A DNA stretch of 64,000 nucleotides from Aeriscardovia sp. (lineage in GTDB: Bacteria; Actinomycetota; Actinomycetes; Actinomycetales; Bifidobacteriaceae), in contig JAFPUC010000005.1 of the NCBI GenBank assembly GCA_017413255.1, positions 1 through 64,000 of the forward strand, given 5' to 3'. Below are positions 51,461-60,023 of this stretch, one piece after another; position 1 is the first letter of the stretch; the number at the start of each line of letters is the position of its first letter. The notes under the pieces were generated by a model. The model did no database searches. It was not told the DNA's origin and saw nothing but the letters and a program-made list of their open reading frames with translations. Both the position numbers and the translations under genes were made by a program.

Positions 51461-53185
51461 ATGTCATCTGTAAAAATGAACGGCGCCGATCTTTTAGTGG
51501 AAGCGCTGAAGGCCAACGGCGTTAAAAACGTCTACGGCCTCGTCGGAATTCCAGTCACCGACGTATCCCGCTTGATGGAAATGGAAGGAATCCGCTTTTA
51601 CGCCTTCCGCAGGGAAGATGCGGCAGTGGAAGCTGCAGCTGCCGCAGGCTTTCTCACAGGGCGCCCCGGAATAGCCCTCACCGTTTCGGCCCCCGGATTT
51701 CTTAACGGCCTTGTAGCCCTCAAAGAAGCTACGGAAAACTGCTGGCCCGTCATAATGATCTCCGGATCTTCCGACAGGGCTCTTGTCGATATGGACAGGG
51801 GCGAGTACGAAGGAATGGACCAGTACAACGCGGCCAAGCCCTTCTGCAAGGCAGCTTTCAGAATTGACAAGCCCGAAGACGTAGGCCTTGGAGTAGCCAG
51901 GGCCTTCAGGGCCGCCATGGGCGGAAGGCCCGGGGGCGTTTACTTGGATGTTCCCGGAGAAATGCTGGGACAAATGCTGGATCCCTCCGTCGATCCCGCC
52001 TCCACAATCCACGTTCCCGTCGATCCCGCTCCCGCCCAGTTCCCGAGCGACGAAGCGGTAAAGAGGGCTGTAGACATCCTCACCTCCGCCAAGAGGCCCA
52101 CCATTCTTCTTGGAAAGGGAGCCGCTTACGCCAAGGCGGAAAACCAGATTAGAGATCTCGTAGATTCCACTTCCATTCCCTTCCTGCCCATGAGCATGGC
52201 CAAGGGAATCATCCCTGACGGAAGCGAGCACAGTGCGGCCGCCGCAAGGTCGCTGTCTTTGGGAAGCGCGGATGTGATAGTGCTTTTGGGAGCCAGGCTC
52301 AACTGGCTTCTCGGCAACGGCGCTTCTCCCAAGCCCTTCGCTGAGGACGTAAAGTTCATCCAAGTGGATATCGACGGCCAGGAGATAGATTCCAACCGCC
52401 ACATCGCTGCCCCCCTCGTAGGAGACATGGTCTCGGTTCTCAGCAAGTTCGTTCCCGCCGTAAAGGCAACCGGATACAAGGCGCCTCAAGACTGGCTCGA
52501 TCAGATCGCCGCCAAGAAGGCTTCCAACGTGGAAAAGATGAGCAAGGCGGAAGAAGCCGGCAAGGGCAAGGTTCCCATGGGCTTCTACGGTGCAATGCTT
52601 CCGATTCGCGACCTCATCGCAAAGAATCCGGACACCTATCTGGTTTCCGAAGGGGCTAACACCCTCGACATCGGAAGGGACGTCATCAACATCTTCCAGC
52701 CCCGCCACCGCCTTGACACCGGAACCTGGGGCGTCATGGGCGTAGGCCTGCCCTACGCCATCGCCACCGCAGTAGAAACCGGAAGGCCCGTGATAGACCT
52801 TGCAGGCGACTCTGCCTTCGGCTTTGACGGAATGGAAGCGGAGACCATGTGCAGGTATCACCTGCCCATAACTGTAGTAATCTGCAACAACGGCGGAATC
52901 TACAACGGAGAGAATCCCGAGATTAATGGAATGGTTTCCCCGACCTACCTCGATCCTGCCGGACAGTACGATCTTCTGGCCCGCGCATTTGGCGGAAGGG
53001 CCTACGCCGTGCGCACTTACCAGGAGATGGAAGACGCTTTGAACGAGGCCTACGACTCCAAGGAGCCGACCATCATCAACGCCGTGCTTTCCACCTCCAT
53101 GGGCAAGGAGAGCGGGCACATAGGCCACCTCAACCCCGTCATCTTCCATGAAGACGGGCCGGTAAACATGCCCAGTGAGAAATAG
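51461..53185 (+). CDS. oxc: oxalyl-CoA decarboxylase
   Basis: Converts oxalyl-CoA to formyl-CoA and CO2, using thiamine diphosphate and Mg2+, and consuming a proton. The thiamine motif is GDSAFGFDGMEAETMCRYHL with NNGG about 30 residues later. The N-terminal activating Glu lies in FYAFRREDAAVEAAAAAG. GTWGVMGVGLPYAIA is the family segment before the cofactor site. 574 residues matches characterised enzymes. The ATG at 51461 has AAGGAG four bases upstream, so the longer frame is not used. The codon choice is strongly biased to C-ending codons, unlike neighbours, which suggests high expression. It is monocistronic-looking, with its own promoter and attenuator leader. Confidence 0.96.
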   Translation: MSSVKMNGADLLVEALKANGVKNVYGLVGIPVTDVSRLMEMEGIRFYAFRREDAAVEAAAAAGFLTGRPGIALTVSAPGFLNGLVALKEATENCWPVIMISGSSDRALVDMDRGEYEGMDQYNAAKPFCKAAFRIDKPEDVGLGVARAFRAAMGGRPGGVYLDVPGEMLGQMLDPSVDPASTIHVPVDPAPAQFPSDEAVKRAVDILTSAKRPTILLGKGAAYAKAENQIRDLVDSTSIPFLPMSMAKGIIPDGSEHSAAAARSLSLGSADVIVLLGARLNWLLGNGASPKPFAEDVKFIQVDIDGQEIDSNRHIAAPLVGDMVSVLSKFVPAVKATGYKAPQDWLDQIAAKKASNVEKMSKAEEAGKGKVPMGFYGAMLPIRDLIAKNPDTYLVSEGANTLDIGRDVINIFQPRHRLDTGTWGVMGVGLPYAIATAVETGRPVIDLAGDSAFGFDGMEAETMCRYHLPITVVICNNGGIYNGENPEINGMVSPTYLDPAGQYDLLARAFGGRAYAVRTYQEMEDALNEAYDSKEPTIINAVLSTSMGKESGHIGHLNPVIFHEDGPVNMPSEK

Positions 53186-53187
53186 TC

Positions 53188-53216
53188 TTTACATTCGGCA
53201 TATTGGGACATACACT
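53188..53216 (+). promoter_or_regulatory. promoter of frc
   Basis: TTTACA (53188..53193) and TACACT (53211..53216) are separated by 17 bp. The start point would be about 53223, right at the beginning of the structured leader. So frc is transcribed separately from oxc despite being next to it. Confidence 0.6.
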
Positions 53217-53224
53217 AAAAAATC

Positions 53225-53293
53225 GATTAGAGAGTTAATCATTGCGGGCGCCTTTCCAACGCGAGTGCGTGAGGAAGGGCGCCCGCTTTTTTT
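53225..53293 (+). promoter_or_regulatory. frc leader RNA with attenuator-like terminator (copy 2)
   Basis: The same architecture as upstream of oxc. GATTA and TAATC pair (loop GAGAGT), then comes ATT, then the identical 14-bp stem (53244..53257 with 53273..53286), inner ACGC/GCGT stem and seven U. Positions 53235..53294 match 51373..51432 base for base. The 5' arm of the small hairpin also pairs in both copies although its loop differs, which argues that the hairpin is functional. The U-tract ends 41 nt before the ATG. Confidence 0.75.
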
Positions 53294-53334
53294 AGATTGG
53301 CTTTCGCAGACAATAAAAAGAAAGGTATTTATTT

Positions 53335-54657
53335 ATGGATGAATTTGCACCGCTGAAAGGCATCACGGTAGTTGACTGGACCCAGGTCCAGTCCGGCCCC
53401 TCCTGCACTCAAATTCTGGCATGGCTCGGAGCTGACGTAATCAAGATCGAAAAGCCGGGATCCGGCGACCCCACCCGCAACCAGCTTCTGGATATCGCAG
53501 ATTCCTGGGGCCTTTACTTCCTGCAGCTTAACGCCAACAAGAAGTCGCTGACCCTCGACGTGCGCACTGAGAATGGAAAGAAAGTCCTTACCGAGCTCCT
53601 CAAGAAGGCTGACATTTTCATCGAGAACATCAAGCCCGGCGGCGTCGACAAGCTCGGCTTCGGATGGGAAGACGTGCACAAGCTCAACCCGCGCCTCATC
53701 ATGGGCAGCATCAAGGGCTTCAACAAGGGCTCCCGCTTTGAGAATGTGAAGGCTTATGAGCCTGTGGCCCAGTCCGCAGGCGGAGCCGCTTCCGCCACCG
53801 GCTGGAACGAAGGAAAGTTCAATGTTCCTACCCAGTCCGCCGCAGCCCTGGGCGACTCCAACTCCGGAATGCACCTGACCATGGGCATCCTCGCAGCCCT
53901 CGTGCAGCGCGACCGCACCGGCGAAGGATGCTTCGTTTACCAGTCCATGGTCAACGCCACCATCAACCTTTGCCGCATTAAGCTCCGCGACCAGATCATG
54001 CTCGACAACCTCGGAGCCCTCCCCCACTACGCCGTATACAACACCGGCTTCAAGTGGGGCAAGGCCATCCCCAGGGCCGAAAACACCGAAGGCGGACAGG
54101 TCATCGGCTGGTGCTACAGGGCCAAGGGCTGGGACACCGATCCTAACGATTACGTCTACATCGTCATCCAGGATCCCAAGTCCAGCTGGGAGGCTATGTG
54201 CAACACCATAGGCAAGCCTCAGCTCATAAACGATCCCCGTTTCGACACCTGGCAGCACCGCCAGCTCCACAAAGACGAGCTTTACGCCGAAATCGAAGAC
54301 TTCACCAAGAACTACGACAAGTTCACCCTTACCGAGATGTTCAGCAAGGCAGGCCTTCCCTGCGGGCCCATCATGGATTGGTACGAGCTCGAAAACGATC
54401 CTGATCTCAACTCCGACGGCACCATCGTCACCATCGACGAGGGCGGAAACCGCGGAAACTTCAAGACCATCGGCCTTCCTTGGACTATGTCTAACTACAA
54501 GCCCACCTACAAGCGCGCTCCCGATCTTGGAGAGAACAACAAGGAGATCCTCACGGGTCTCGGCTTCTCTGAGAGCGACATCCAGGGCATGCTCGCCGAC
54601 GGAACGATTTCTGAGGCCCGCGGGCCGAAGAACGCCGCGCCGGAAGTGATCAAGTAG
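53335..54657 (+). CDS. frc: formyl-CoA:oxalate CoA-transferase
   Basis: Moves CoA from formyl-CoA to oxalate, making oxalyl-CoA for Oxc and releasing formate. This is a class III (CaiB/BaiF) CoA-transferase. N-terminal LKGITVVDWTQVQSGPSCTQ, then GADVIKIEKPGSGD, and the catalytic Asp in GDSNSGMHLTMG (about residue 178; Asp169 in the Oxalobacter enzyme). The C-terminal GLPCGPIMDW loop is also typical. 440 residues. Codon bias is as strong as in oxc. AAAGAAAGG lies upstream of the ATG. It has its own promoter and attenuator. Confidence 0.95.
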   Translation: MDEFAPLKGITVVDWTQVQSGPSCTQILAWLGADVIKIEKPGSGDPTRNQLLDIADSWGLYFLQLNANKKSLTLDVRTENGKKVLTELLKKADIFIENIKPGGVDKLGFGWEDVHKLNPRLIMGSIKGFNKGSRFENVKAYEPVAQSAGGAASATGWNEGKFNVPTQSAAALGDSNSGMHLTMGILAALVQRDRTGEGCFVYQSMVNATINLCRIKLRDQIMLDNLGALPHYAVYNTGFKWGKAIPRAENTEGGQVIGWCYRAKGWDTDPNDYVYIVIQDPKSSWEAMCNTIGKPQLINDPRFDTWQHRQLHKDELYAEIEDFTKNYDKFTLTEMFSKAGLPCGPIMDWYELENDPDLNSDGTIVTIDEGGNRGNFKTIGLPWTMSNYKPTYKRAPDLGENNKEILTGLGFSESDIQGMLADGTISEARGPKNAAPEVIK

Positions 54658-54678
54658 GCAAAATAAAGATATAAAAAA

Positions 54679-54706
54679 AGAGGGAAAGTCAAAATGCTTC
54701 CCCTCT
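54679..54706 (+). promoter_or_regulatory. hairpin between frc and the carrier gene
   Basis: AGAGGGAAAG pairs with CTTCCCCTCT with one mismatch; the loop is TCAAAATG. It lies 23 nt before the ATG of the carrier gene. No U-tract follows on the plus strand, so it is not a clear terminator; on the minus strand the neighbouring A-run would give a U-tract. It could stabilise or attenuate the frc transcript. Confidence 0.4.
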
Positions 54707-54729
54707 AGCTGTGTACTAAGGTCGTTCCA

Positions 54730-55770
54730 ATGAATATTGGGAAGATTATTGTAGATGACCTGGTCCCAATTCTGGTCATCATGGCCCTAGGTTGGTGCCT
54801 GGGTTGGAAATGGAAGGGACAGAAGAAGCCCTTCATAGACAACGACGGACGAAAAGCTCTGAACTACTTCGTGTTGGATGTAGCTCTTCCTGCCGCCCTT
54901 TTTGCCTCCATCGCCAAAGCTTCAAGAAGGCTCTTTATTCAAGACGGCGTCTTGACTCTTATCTCCTTTATCGGCGTTACGGCGCTATTTATGGTTTGCT
55001 ACTACTTGGACAAGTGGCTGTTCAAGCGCAACAAGGCCGAAGCCGCCATCTGCGCACTGATAGCAGGATCGCCCACCATCGGCTTCCTGGGATTTGCAGT
55101 GCTTGACCCAATCTTCGGAGATACCACCAATACCAACCTAGTCATAGGCATTATATCCATAGTTGTAAACGCTATCACCATACCTATCGGCGTATCGCTG
55201 GTGGAATCTTACTATAATGAGCAAGCGGCTAAGGCCGGTACGCTCAAGACGGTAAATGAAAAGGGCAAGAAGATTCACCGCGGCGCAGGATGGTCCATCC
55301 TTCGCGCCTGCCGCAAGCCCGTTGCCGCTGCGCCTATCCTCGCAGTGATTTGGGTTTTGGTCGGAATTCCGTGGCCCTCCTGGCTCACCCCGAACTTCGA
55401 GCTCATAGCTAAGGCAAACTCCGGCGTTGCAGTTCTTGCAGCCGGCGTCGCCCTGGCCGCCACCGGAACCTTCGCTTTCAGCTGGGAAATTATCTGGAAC
55501 GTCTTCTACCGTTTGCTCCTCATGCCCGGAATTTTGGTATTCGTAGGATTCCTTTGCCAAATGTGGAGGAACAGCAACAGCCTCATCCTTCTTGAGATGC
55601 TTGCTCTTGGCACCGGCCTTCCCCCTGCAATGAGCGGCGTCATAATTTCCAGTCAAAATAATATTTACGTCAAGGAAGGCACAAGTACGCTGGCTATATC
55701 CACAGTCTGTTTCGCAGGTACATGCGTGCTGTGGATTTGGCTGATACCACTCATCTCTCACGCCCTATAG
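54730..55770 (+). CDS. AEC-family transporter, probably for oxalate or formate
   Basis: An integral membrane carrier of 346 residues with about ten hydrophobic segments, of the auxin efflux carrier (AEC) family. It has GRKALNYFVLDVALPAALF early and ends in an AEC-type helix pair (GLPPAMSGVIISSQNN, then STVCFAGTCVLWIWLIPL). It is in the position of yfdV in E. coli, between frc and the second CoA-transferase. Oxalate/formate exchange is the likely job, but the substrate is inferred from context. The ATG has no strong Shine-Dalgarno. It may be read from the frc promoter through the hairpin at 54679. Confidence 0.85.
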   Translation: MNIGKIIVDDLVPILVIMALGWCLGWKWKGQKKPFIDNDGRKALNYFVLDVALPAALFASIAKASRRLFIQDGVLTLISFIGVTALFMVCYYLDKWLFKRNKAEAAICALIAGSPTIGFLGFAVLDPIFGDTTNTNLVIGIISIVVNAITIPIGVSLVESYYNEQAAKAGTLKTVNEKGKKIHRGAGWSILRACRKPVAAAPILAVIWVLVGIPWPSWLTPNFELIAKANSGVAVLAAGVALAATGTFAFSWEIIWNVFYRLLLMPGILVFVGFLCQMWRNSNSLILLEMLALGTGLPPAMSGVIISSQNNIYVKEGTSTLAISTVCFAGTCVLWIWLIPLISHAL

Positions 55771-55859
55771 CGCGAGGGAAGCTTGTGCCGCAGTTTTTGA
55801 GTGGTACCCATACTCTTTCCTTATCCATTGGACAGCTGCTTGGCAAAAGTCTGAAGGAA

Positions 55860-55965
55860 GCCCCCTCTGGGGCAGGGAGAGAAATACCCTTCTCCCGAAA
55901 AGGGTAGAAAGGGTATAAGGTTTTGCGGGAGTTTTCCGGTTAAAGCCGGGGCTCCCGTTTTTTTT
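55860..55965 (+). promoter_or_regulatory. structured leader with terminator before the second CoA-transferase
   Basis: Three hairpins in a row. First GCCCC-CTCT-GGGGC (55860..55873). Then TACCCTT (55885..55891) can pair either with AAGGGTA at 55900..55906 or with the second AAGGGTA at 55909..55915, two exclusive foldings. Then a terminator: CGGGAG (55926..55931) with CTCCCG (55952..55957), an inner CCGG pair, and eight U. The U-tract ends 24 nt before the ATG, too close to fit another promoter. So the gene needs read-through or anti-termination. Confidence 0.6.
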
Positions 55966-55989
55966 GTGACATGAAAGTAAGAAAAGAAA

Positions 55990-57201
55990 ATGACCGAGAA
56001 CGATAATCCGGACTATAAAAAGGCTGCGGAAGAAAATCCGCATCTAGATCCTTCAAAACCCTACCCCCTGCAGGGAGTATTGGTTGTAGATCTTACGCGC
56101 GTGCTCTCAGGTCCTACCTGCACCAGGATGCTGGCGGATGCAGGGGCGAGGGTGATACACGTAGAAAGGCCGCCCAAGGGCGATGATACCCGCAGCATGG
56201 GGCCCTACGTATCTGACGGATCTTCCGATTACTTCCGCATTGCGAACGTGGGAAAGGAATCTATAGCCCTGGATTTCAAAAACCCCGAGGATCACGATTT
56301 TCTCATGAAGATGATTTCTAAGGCCGATGTGGTAGTGGAAAACTTCAGGCCCGGAGTAATGGCTAAAAACGGCTTGGATCCCGAGGATTTGGTAAAAAAG
56401 TTCCCGCGCCTCATAGTCTGCTCCATTTCAGGCTTTGGCCAGTGGGGGCCAATGTCGCAGGCTGCGGCTTACGACACCGTCATCCAGGCGTGGAGCGGCC
56501 TTATGGATTTAACAGGCCGGCCTGAAGACGAAGGAGGGCTTCCCACCAGGATGGGAACCTCCATTTCCGACATTGTGGCAGGCATTCACGGCTACGCCGG
56601 TATAGTTACCGCTCTTTACGCAAGGGAAAAGACCGGAAAGGGAACCACTGTAGACATTTCCATGCTAGACACCTCCTTCTCCCTCATGGCTCAAGGCCTT
56701 ATGAGTTCCCTTGGACTCGGACAGAGGCCCAAGAGGATCGGAAACCGCCATCCCTACATGTATCCTTTCGACACTTTCATGTGTGCAGACGAAATGGTGG
56801 CTATTTGCTGCGGAAACGACAGGCTCTGGGCTCTTTTAAGCTCGTGCCTGGGTCACCCCGAGTGGGCAAAGGACCCGGAGATGCTCACAAATGATTTGCG
56901 CGAGAAGAACTGGAGGAAGGTAAAGTCCCTTATGGAAGGGGTGCTCTCTACCGCCCCCGCCTCCGAATGGCAAAAGAAGATTTCCGAAGCGGGCGTGCCA
57001 TGCGGACTTTGCTTGAACGTGGATGACACGCGCCGCATGCCCCAAATAGTTTCAAGGGGAATGGTAAAAGAGATGCCTGACGGACAGCTCGTTTTGGGAG
57101 ATCCCTTCAAATATGGAACGTGGAATTCCTACGGCGTCAAAAAGGATGCCCCATCTTACAACGAAAACGGGGATGAAATCCGCAAAGAATTTGAAAATTA
57201 A
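55990..57201 (+). CDS. CaiB/BaiF CoA-transferase, possibly acetyl-CoA:oxalate type
   Basis: A second class III CoA-transferase of 403 residues. It has LQGVLVVDLTRVLSGPTCTR at the start, GARVIHVERPPKGDD, VVENFRPGVM, and the catalytic Asp in TVDISMLDTSF (about residue 220). It is only distantly related to frc (different loop lengths). By analogy with YfdE of E. coli, which makes oxalyl-CoA from acetyl-CoA and oxalate to prime the cycle, I suggest the same role; this is inference from position. The ATG has only a weak Shine-Dalgarno. The gene ends in a terminator shared with tRNA-fMet. Confidence 0.85.
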   Translation: MTENDNPDYKKAAEENPHLDPSKPYPLQGVLVVDLTRVLSGPTCTRMLADAGARVIHVERPPKGDDTRSMGPYVSDGSSDYFRIANVGKESIALDFKNPEDHDFLMKMISKADVVVENFRPGVMAKNGLDPEDLVKKFPRLIVCSISGFGQWGPMSQAAAYDTVIQAWSGLMDLTGRPEDEGGLPTRMGTSISDIVAGIHGYAGIVTALYAREKTGKGTTVDISMLDTSFSLMAQGLMSSLGLGQRPKRIGNRHPYMYPFDTFMCADEMVAICCGNDRLWALLSSCLGHPEWAKDPEMLTNDLREKNWRKVKSLMEGVLSTAPASEWQKKISEAGVPCGLCLNVDDTRRMPQIVSRGMVKEMPDGQLVLGDPFKYGTWNSYGVKKDAPSYNENGDEIRKEFEN

Positions 57202-57228
57202 CTCTTTTTTCTGCATTCTTGAGAATGA

Positions 57229-57249
57229 AAAAGCCCCCTAAGGGGCTTT
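57229..57249. terminator. bidirectional terminator between CoA-transferase and tRNA-fMet
   Basis: AAAGCCCCCT and AAGGGGCTTT form a stem. A- and T-rich flanks let it work in both directions: for the CoA-transferase on plus and the tRNA on minus. Confidence 0.7.
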
Positions 57250-57260
57250 CATTATCTTCG

Positions 57261-57334
57261 TAGCGGGGTCAGGATTTGAACCTGAGACCTCTGGGTTATG
57301 AGCCCAGCGAGCTACCGAGCTGCTCCACCCCGCG
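57261..57334 (-). tRNA. tRNA-fMet (anticodon CAT, initiator)
   Basis: Read on the minus strand: acceptor CGCGGGG, D-arm with AGCAGCTCGGTAGCT, anticodon stem with the three GC pairs CTGGG/CCCAG typical of initiators, loop CTCATAA, and T-arm GGTTCAAATCC. The first base C does not pair with position 72, as in initiator tRNAs. CCA is not encoded. Confidence 0.93.
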
Positions 57335-57496
57335 TCGTTACATGTAATTCTAACAGGTAAAAAAGATATACGCAATAGGGGCAAAAAAACACGTCCCTTG
57401 TCTGGTGATACCTATAAATTAAAGGCGTATAACGCCGATTTTACTTTGGATGAATCGTGCGCAATCGACGAGATATCGAGTAGAAGGCGAGGGATA

Positions 57497-57512
57497 ATGC
57501 CCATCCTAGAAA

Positions 57513-57520
<8 letters not shown>
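57497..57520 (+). CDS. seven-codon leader ORF overlapping atpB start
   Basis: ATG at 57497 with GAGGG just upstream opens a frame of seven codons (MPILENA) whose TGA stop overlaps the first codons of atpB (ATG at 57513). atpB itself has no Shine-Dalgarno. The arrangement suggests that ribosomes finishing the leader restart at atpB. It may alternatively be chance. Confidence 0.45.
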
Positions 57521-58629
<1,109 letters not shown>

Positions 58630-58647
58630 TTTCTCCGGGAGGACCCG

Positions 58648-59184
58648 ATGTTGGTGTTAGCAGCAGGCTCAGGATCCAGCCTGTTTTTCCCAAAGGTTTA
58701 CGATCTCATCTGGTCTTCGGTCGTGCTGATCGTCCTTCTGATTGTCTTTGCCAAGTTTGTAATGCCCAAATTCAACAAAGTGATGGACGAGCGGGCCAAA
58801 AAAATCAAAGGCCAGATAGACGAAGCTACGGCCATGAAGAAGGATGCTGCAAACTTAAAGGAGCAGTATGACGAGCTTTTGGGGTCCGCAAAGGCCGAAG
58901 CTGAAAAGATCAGGCAGGATGCGAAGGAACAGGCCGAGCAGATTGTAGGCCGGGCAAAGGCCGAAGCAAAGGCCGAAGCTGAAAAGATCAGGCAGGATGC
59001 AAAGGCTGATCTTGAAGCTCAAAAGGCCAAGGCCATGTCAGACTTGAGCCAGGAAGTGGGGAATGTGGCTGCGGCTCTGGCCTCCAAAATTTTGGGGACC
59101 GAGCTCAAGGATCCCGCCGTGCGCTCCTCCATGGCAGATCTTGCTATAGACAGAATCGGCTATGAAGGGGGCAAGCAGTCTTGA
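58648..59184 (+). CDS. atpF: ATP synthase Fo subunit b
   Basis: The peripheral stalk subunit: one N-terminal membrane helix (about residues 21-41), then a long coiled coil. GGGAGGA precedes the ATG. A 12-residue motif KAEAEKIRQDAK occurs twice, 26 residues apart, with 35 bp of identical DNA, so the stalk helix contains a recent internal duplication. 178 residues; b and delta are separate genes here, not fused. Confidence 0.94.
   Translation: MLVLAAGSGSSLFFPKVYDLIWSSVVLIVLLIVFAKFVMPKFNKVMDERAKKIKGQIDEATAMKKDAANLKEQYDELLGSAKAEAEKIRQDAKEQAEQIVGRAKAEAKAEAEKIRQDAKADLEAQKAKAMSDLSQEVGNVAAALASKILGTELKDPAVRSSMADLAIDRIGYEGGKQS
58888..59000 (+). repeat. internal duplication in atpF
   Basis: A 35-bp segment at 58888..58922 recurs identically at 58966..59000 (offset 78 bp, 26 codons). 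It adds one heptad-rich unit to the stator coiled coil. Confidence 0.75.
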
Positions 59185-60014
59185 GGGGCCAAACTTCCAG
59201 ATTGTCTTTAAAAAGCGCGAAAGAAAAATCCGTGGAGGAAATTCGGAAAAGCGCAGATCCGGTTTCAGATGCTGAGGCGCTTTTCTTCCTCTCCTCCCTC
59301 CTTTCCTCCCATGACAAAGTCCTGGAGGCGTTTTTGGATTCTTCCCACACGCCCCGGGAAAAAGAAGTTCTCGCTTCCTCACTCCTCCCCTCCCCTTCGC
59401 CCTTGGCCTCCTCCATTTCCTCCCTCCTTTCCTCCCTCCTTTGGAGCCGGAGGGAAGACATGGCATGGGCGGCAGATGAAATGGGCAAAGAGTGCCTGAT
59501 GGAGGGGGCAAAAAAGAAGGGGAGTTTGCAAAAGGTCAGGGGGGAAATGGAATCCTTTCAATCCCTCGCCCTTTCAAACTCCCTTCTGGATCGCTGCCTT
59601 TCCGATAAATTGGCTTCTTCTTCAAAGCGCACAGATCTTTGCCAAAAGATCCTGCCTGAAGCCTTTGAGCCTGAAAGCAAAGCCTTTTGCAAAAGATGCG
59701 CCCAAAAAGAGGGCGGAAGGTACTCTCGAAAGCTCCTGGAGGAAACGGAAAAAATAACTTCCTTTATTGGGGAAGTAGGGATTGAAGTGAGGTGCGCCTC
59801 CCCGCTTTCCGAGGCTCAGGAAAAGTCTTTAAAGGATGCTTATTTTGAAAGGATGAAAAAGCCCGTGCACATTCGCCAAATCTTGGACCCGTCGCTGGTG
59901 GGGGGATTTAGCGTCAGGTGCGGGGCGGAAGTTACGGATATGAGCGCCGAGGCCCAGCTTAGGGCCCTTTCGGGAGCCATGAAAAAGAAAATGGCTTTTT
60001 CCATCAAAATTTAA
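59181..60014 (+). CDS. atpH: ATP synthase F1 subunit delta, long form
   Basis: The delta subunit joins the b stalk to the top of F1. The C-terminal part (AYFERMKKPVHIRQILDPSLVGGFSVRCGAEVTD) is the family signature. 277 residues is much longer than the 180 usual in proteobacteria and fits the actinobacterial long form. The start is probably the TTG overlapping the atpF stop, since no ATG lies nearby. Ser/Leu-rich repeats in the first half (SSLLSS) are unusual but in frame. Confidence 0.9.
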   Translation: MRGQTSRLSLKSAKEKSVEEIRKSADPVSDAEALFFLSSLLSSHDKVLEAFLDSSHTPREKEVLASSLLPSPSPLASSISSLLSSLLWSRREDMAWAADEMGKECLMEGAKKKGSLQKVRGEMESFQSLALSNSLLDRCLSDKLASSSKRTDLCQKILPEAFEPESKAFCKRCAQKEGGRYSRKLLEETEKITSFIGEVGIEVRCASPLSEAQEKSLKDAYFERMKKPVHIRQILDPSLVGGFSVRCGAEVTDMSAEAQLRALSGAMKKKMAFSIKI

Positions 60015-60023
60015 GGAAACCAA

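Noticed and set aside
51494-53149. 551-codon open frame antisense to oxc
   Set aside because: It is a by-product of the strong C-ending codon bias of oxc. It has no ribosome binding site, and its composition (Gly, Val, His-rich) is not protein-like.
53329-54270. 313-codon open frame antisense to frc
   Set aside because: Same cause as above; frc has firm family motifs on the plus strand.
55138-55761. 207-codon antisense frame over the carrier gene
   Set aside because: The plus strand encodes a clear AEC carrier with membrane helices; the antisense frame has no start signals or domain.
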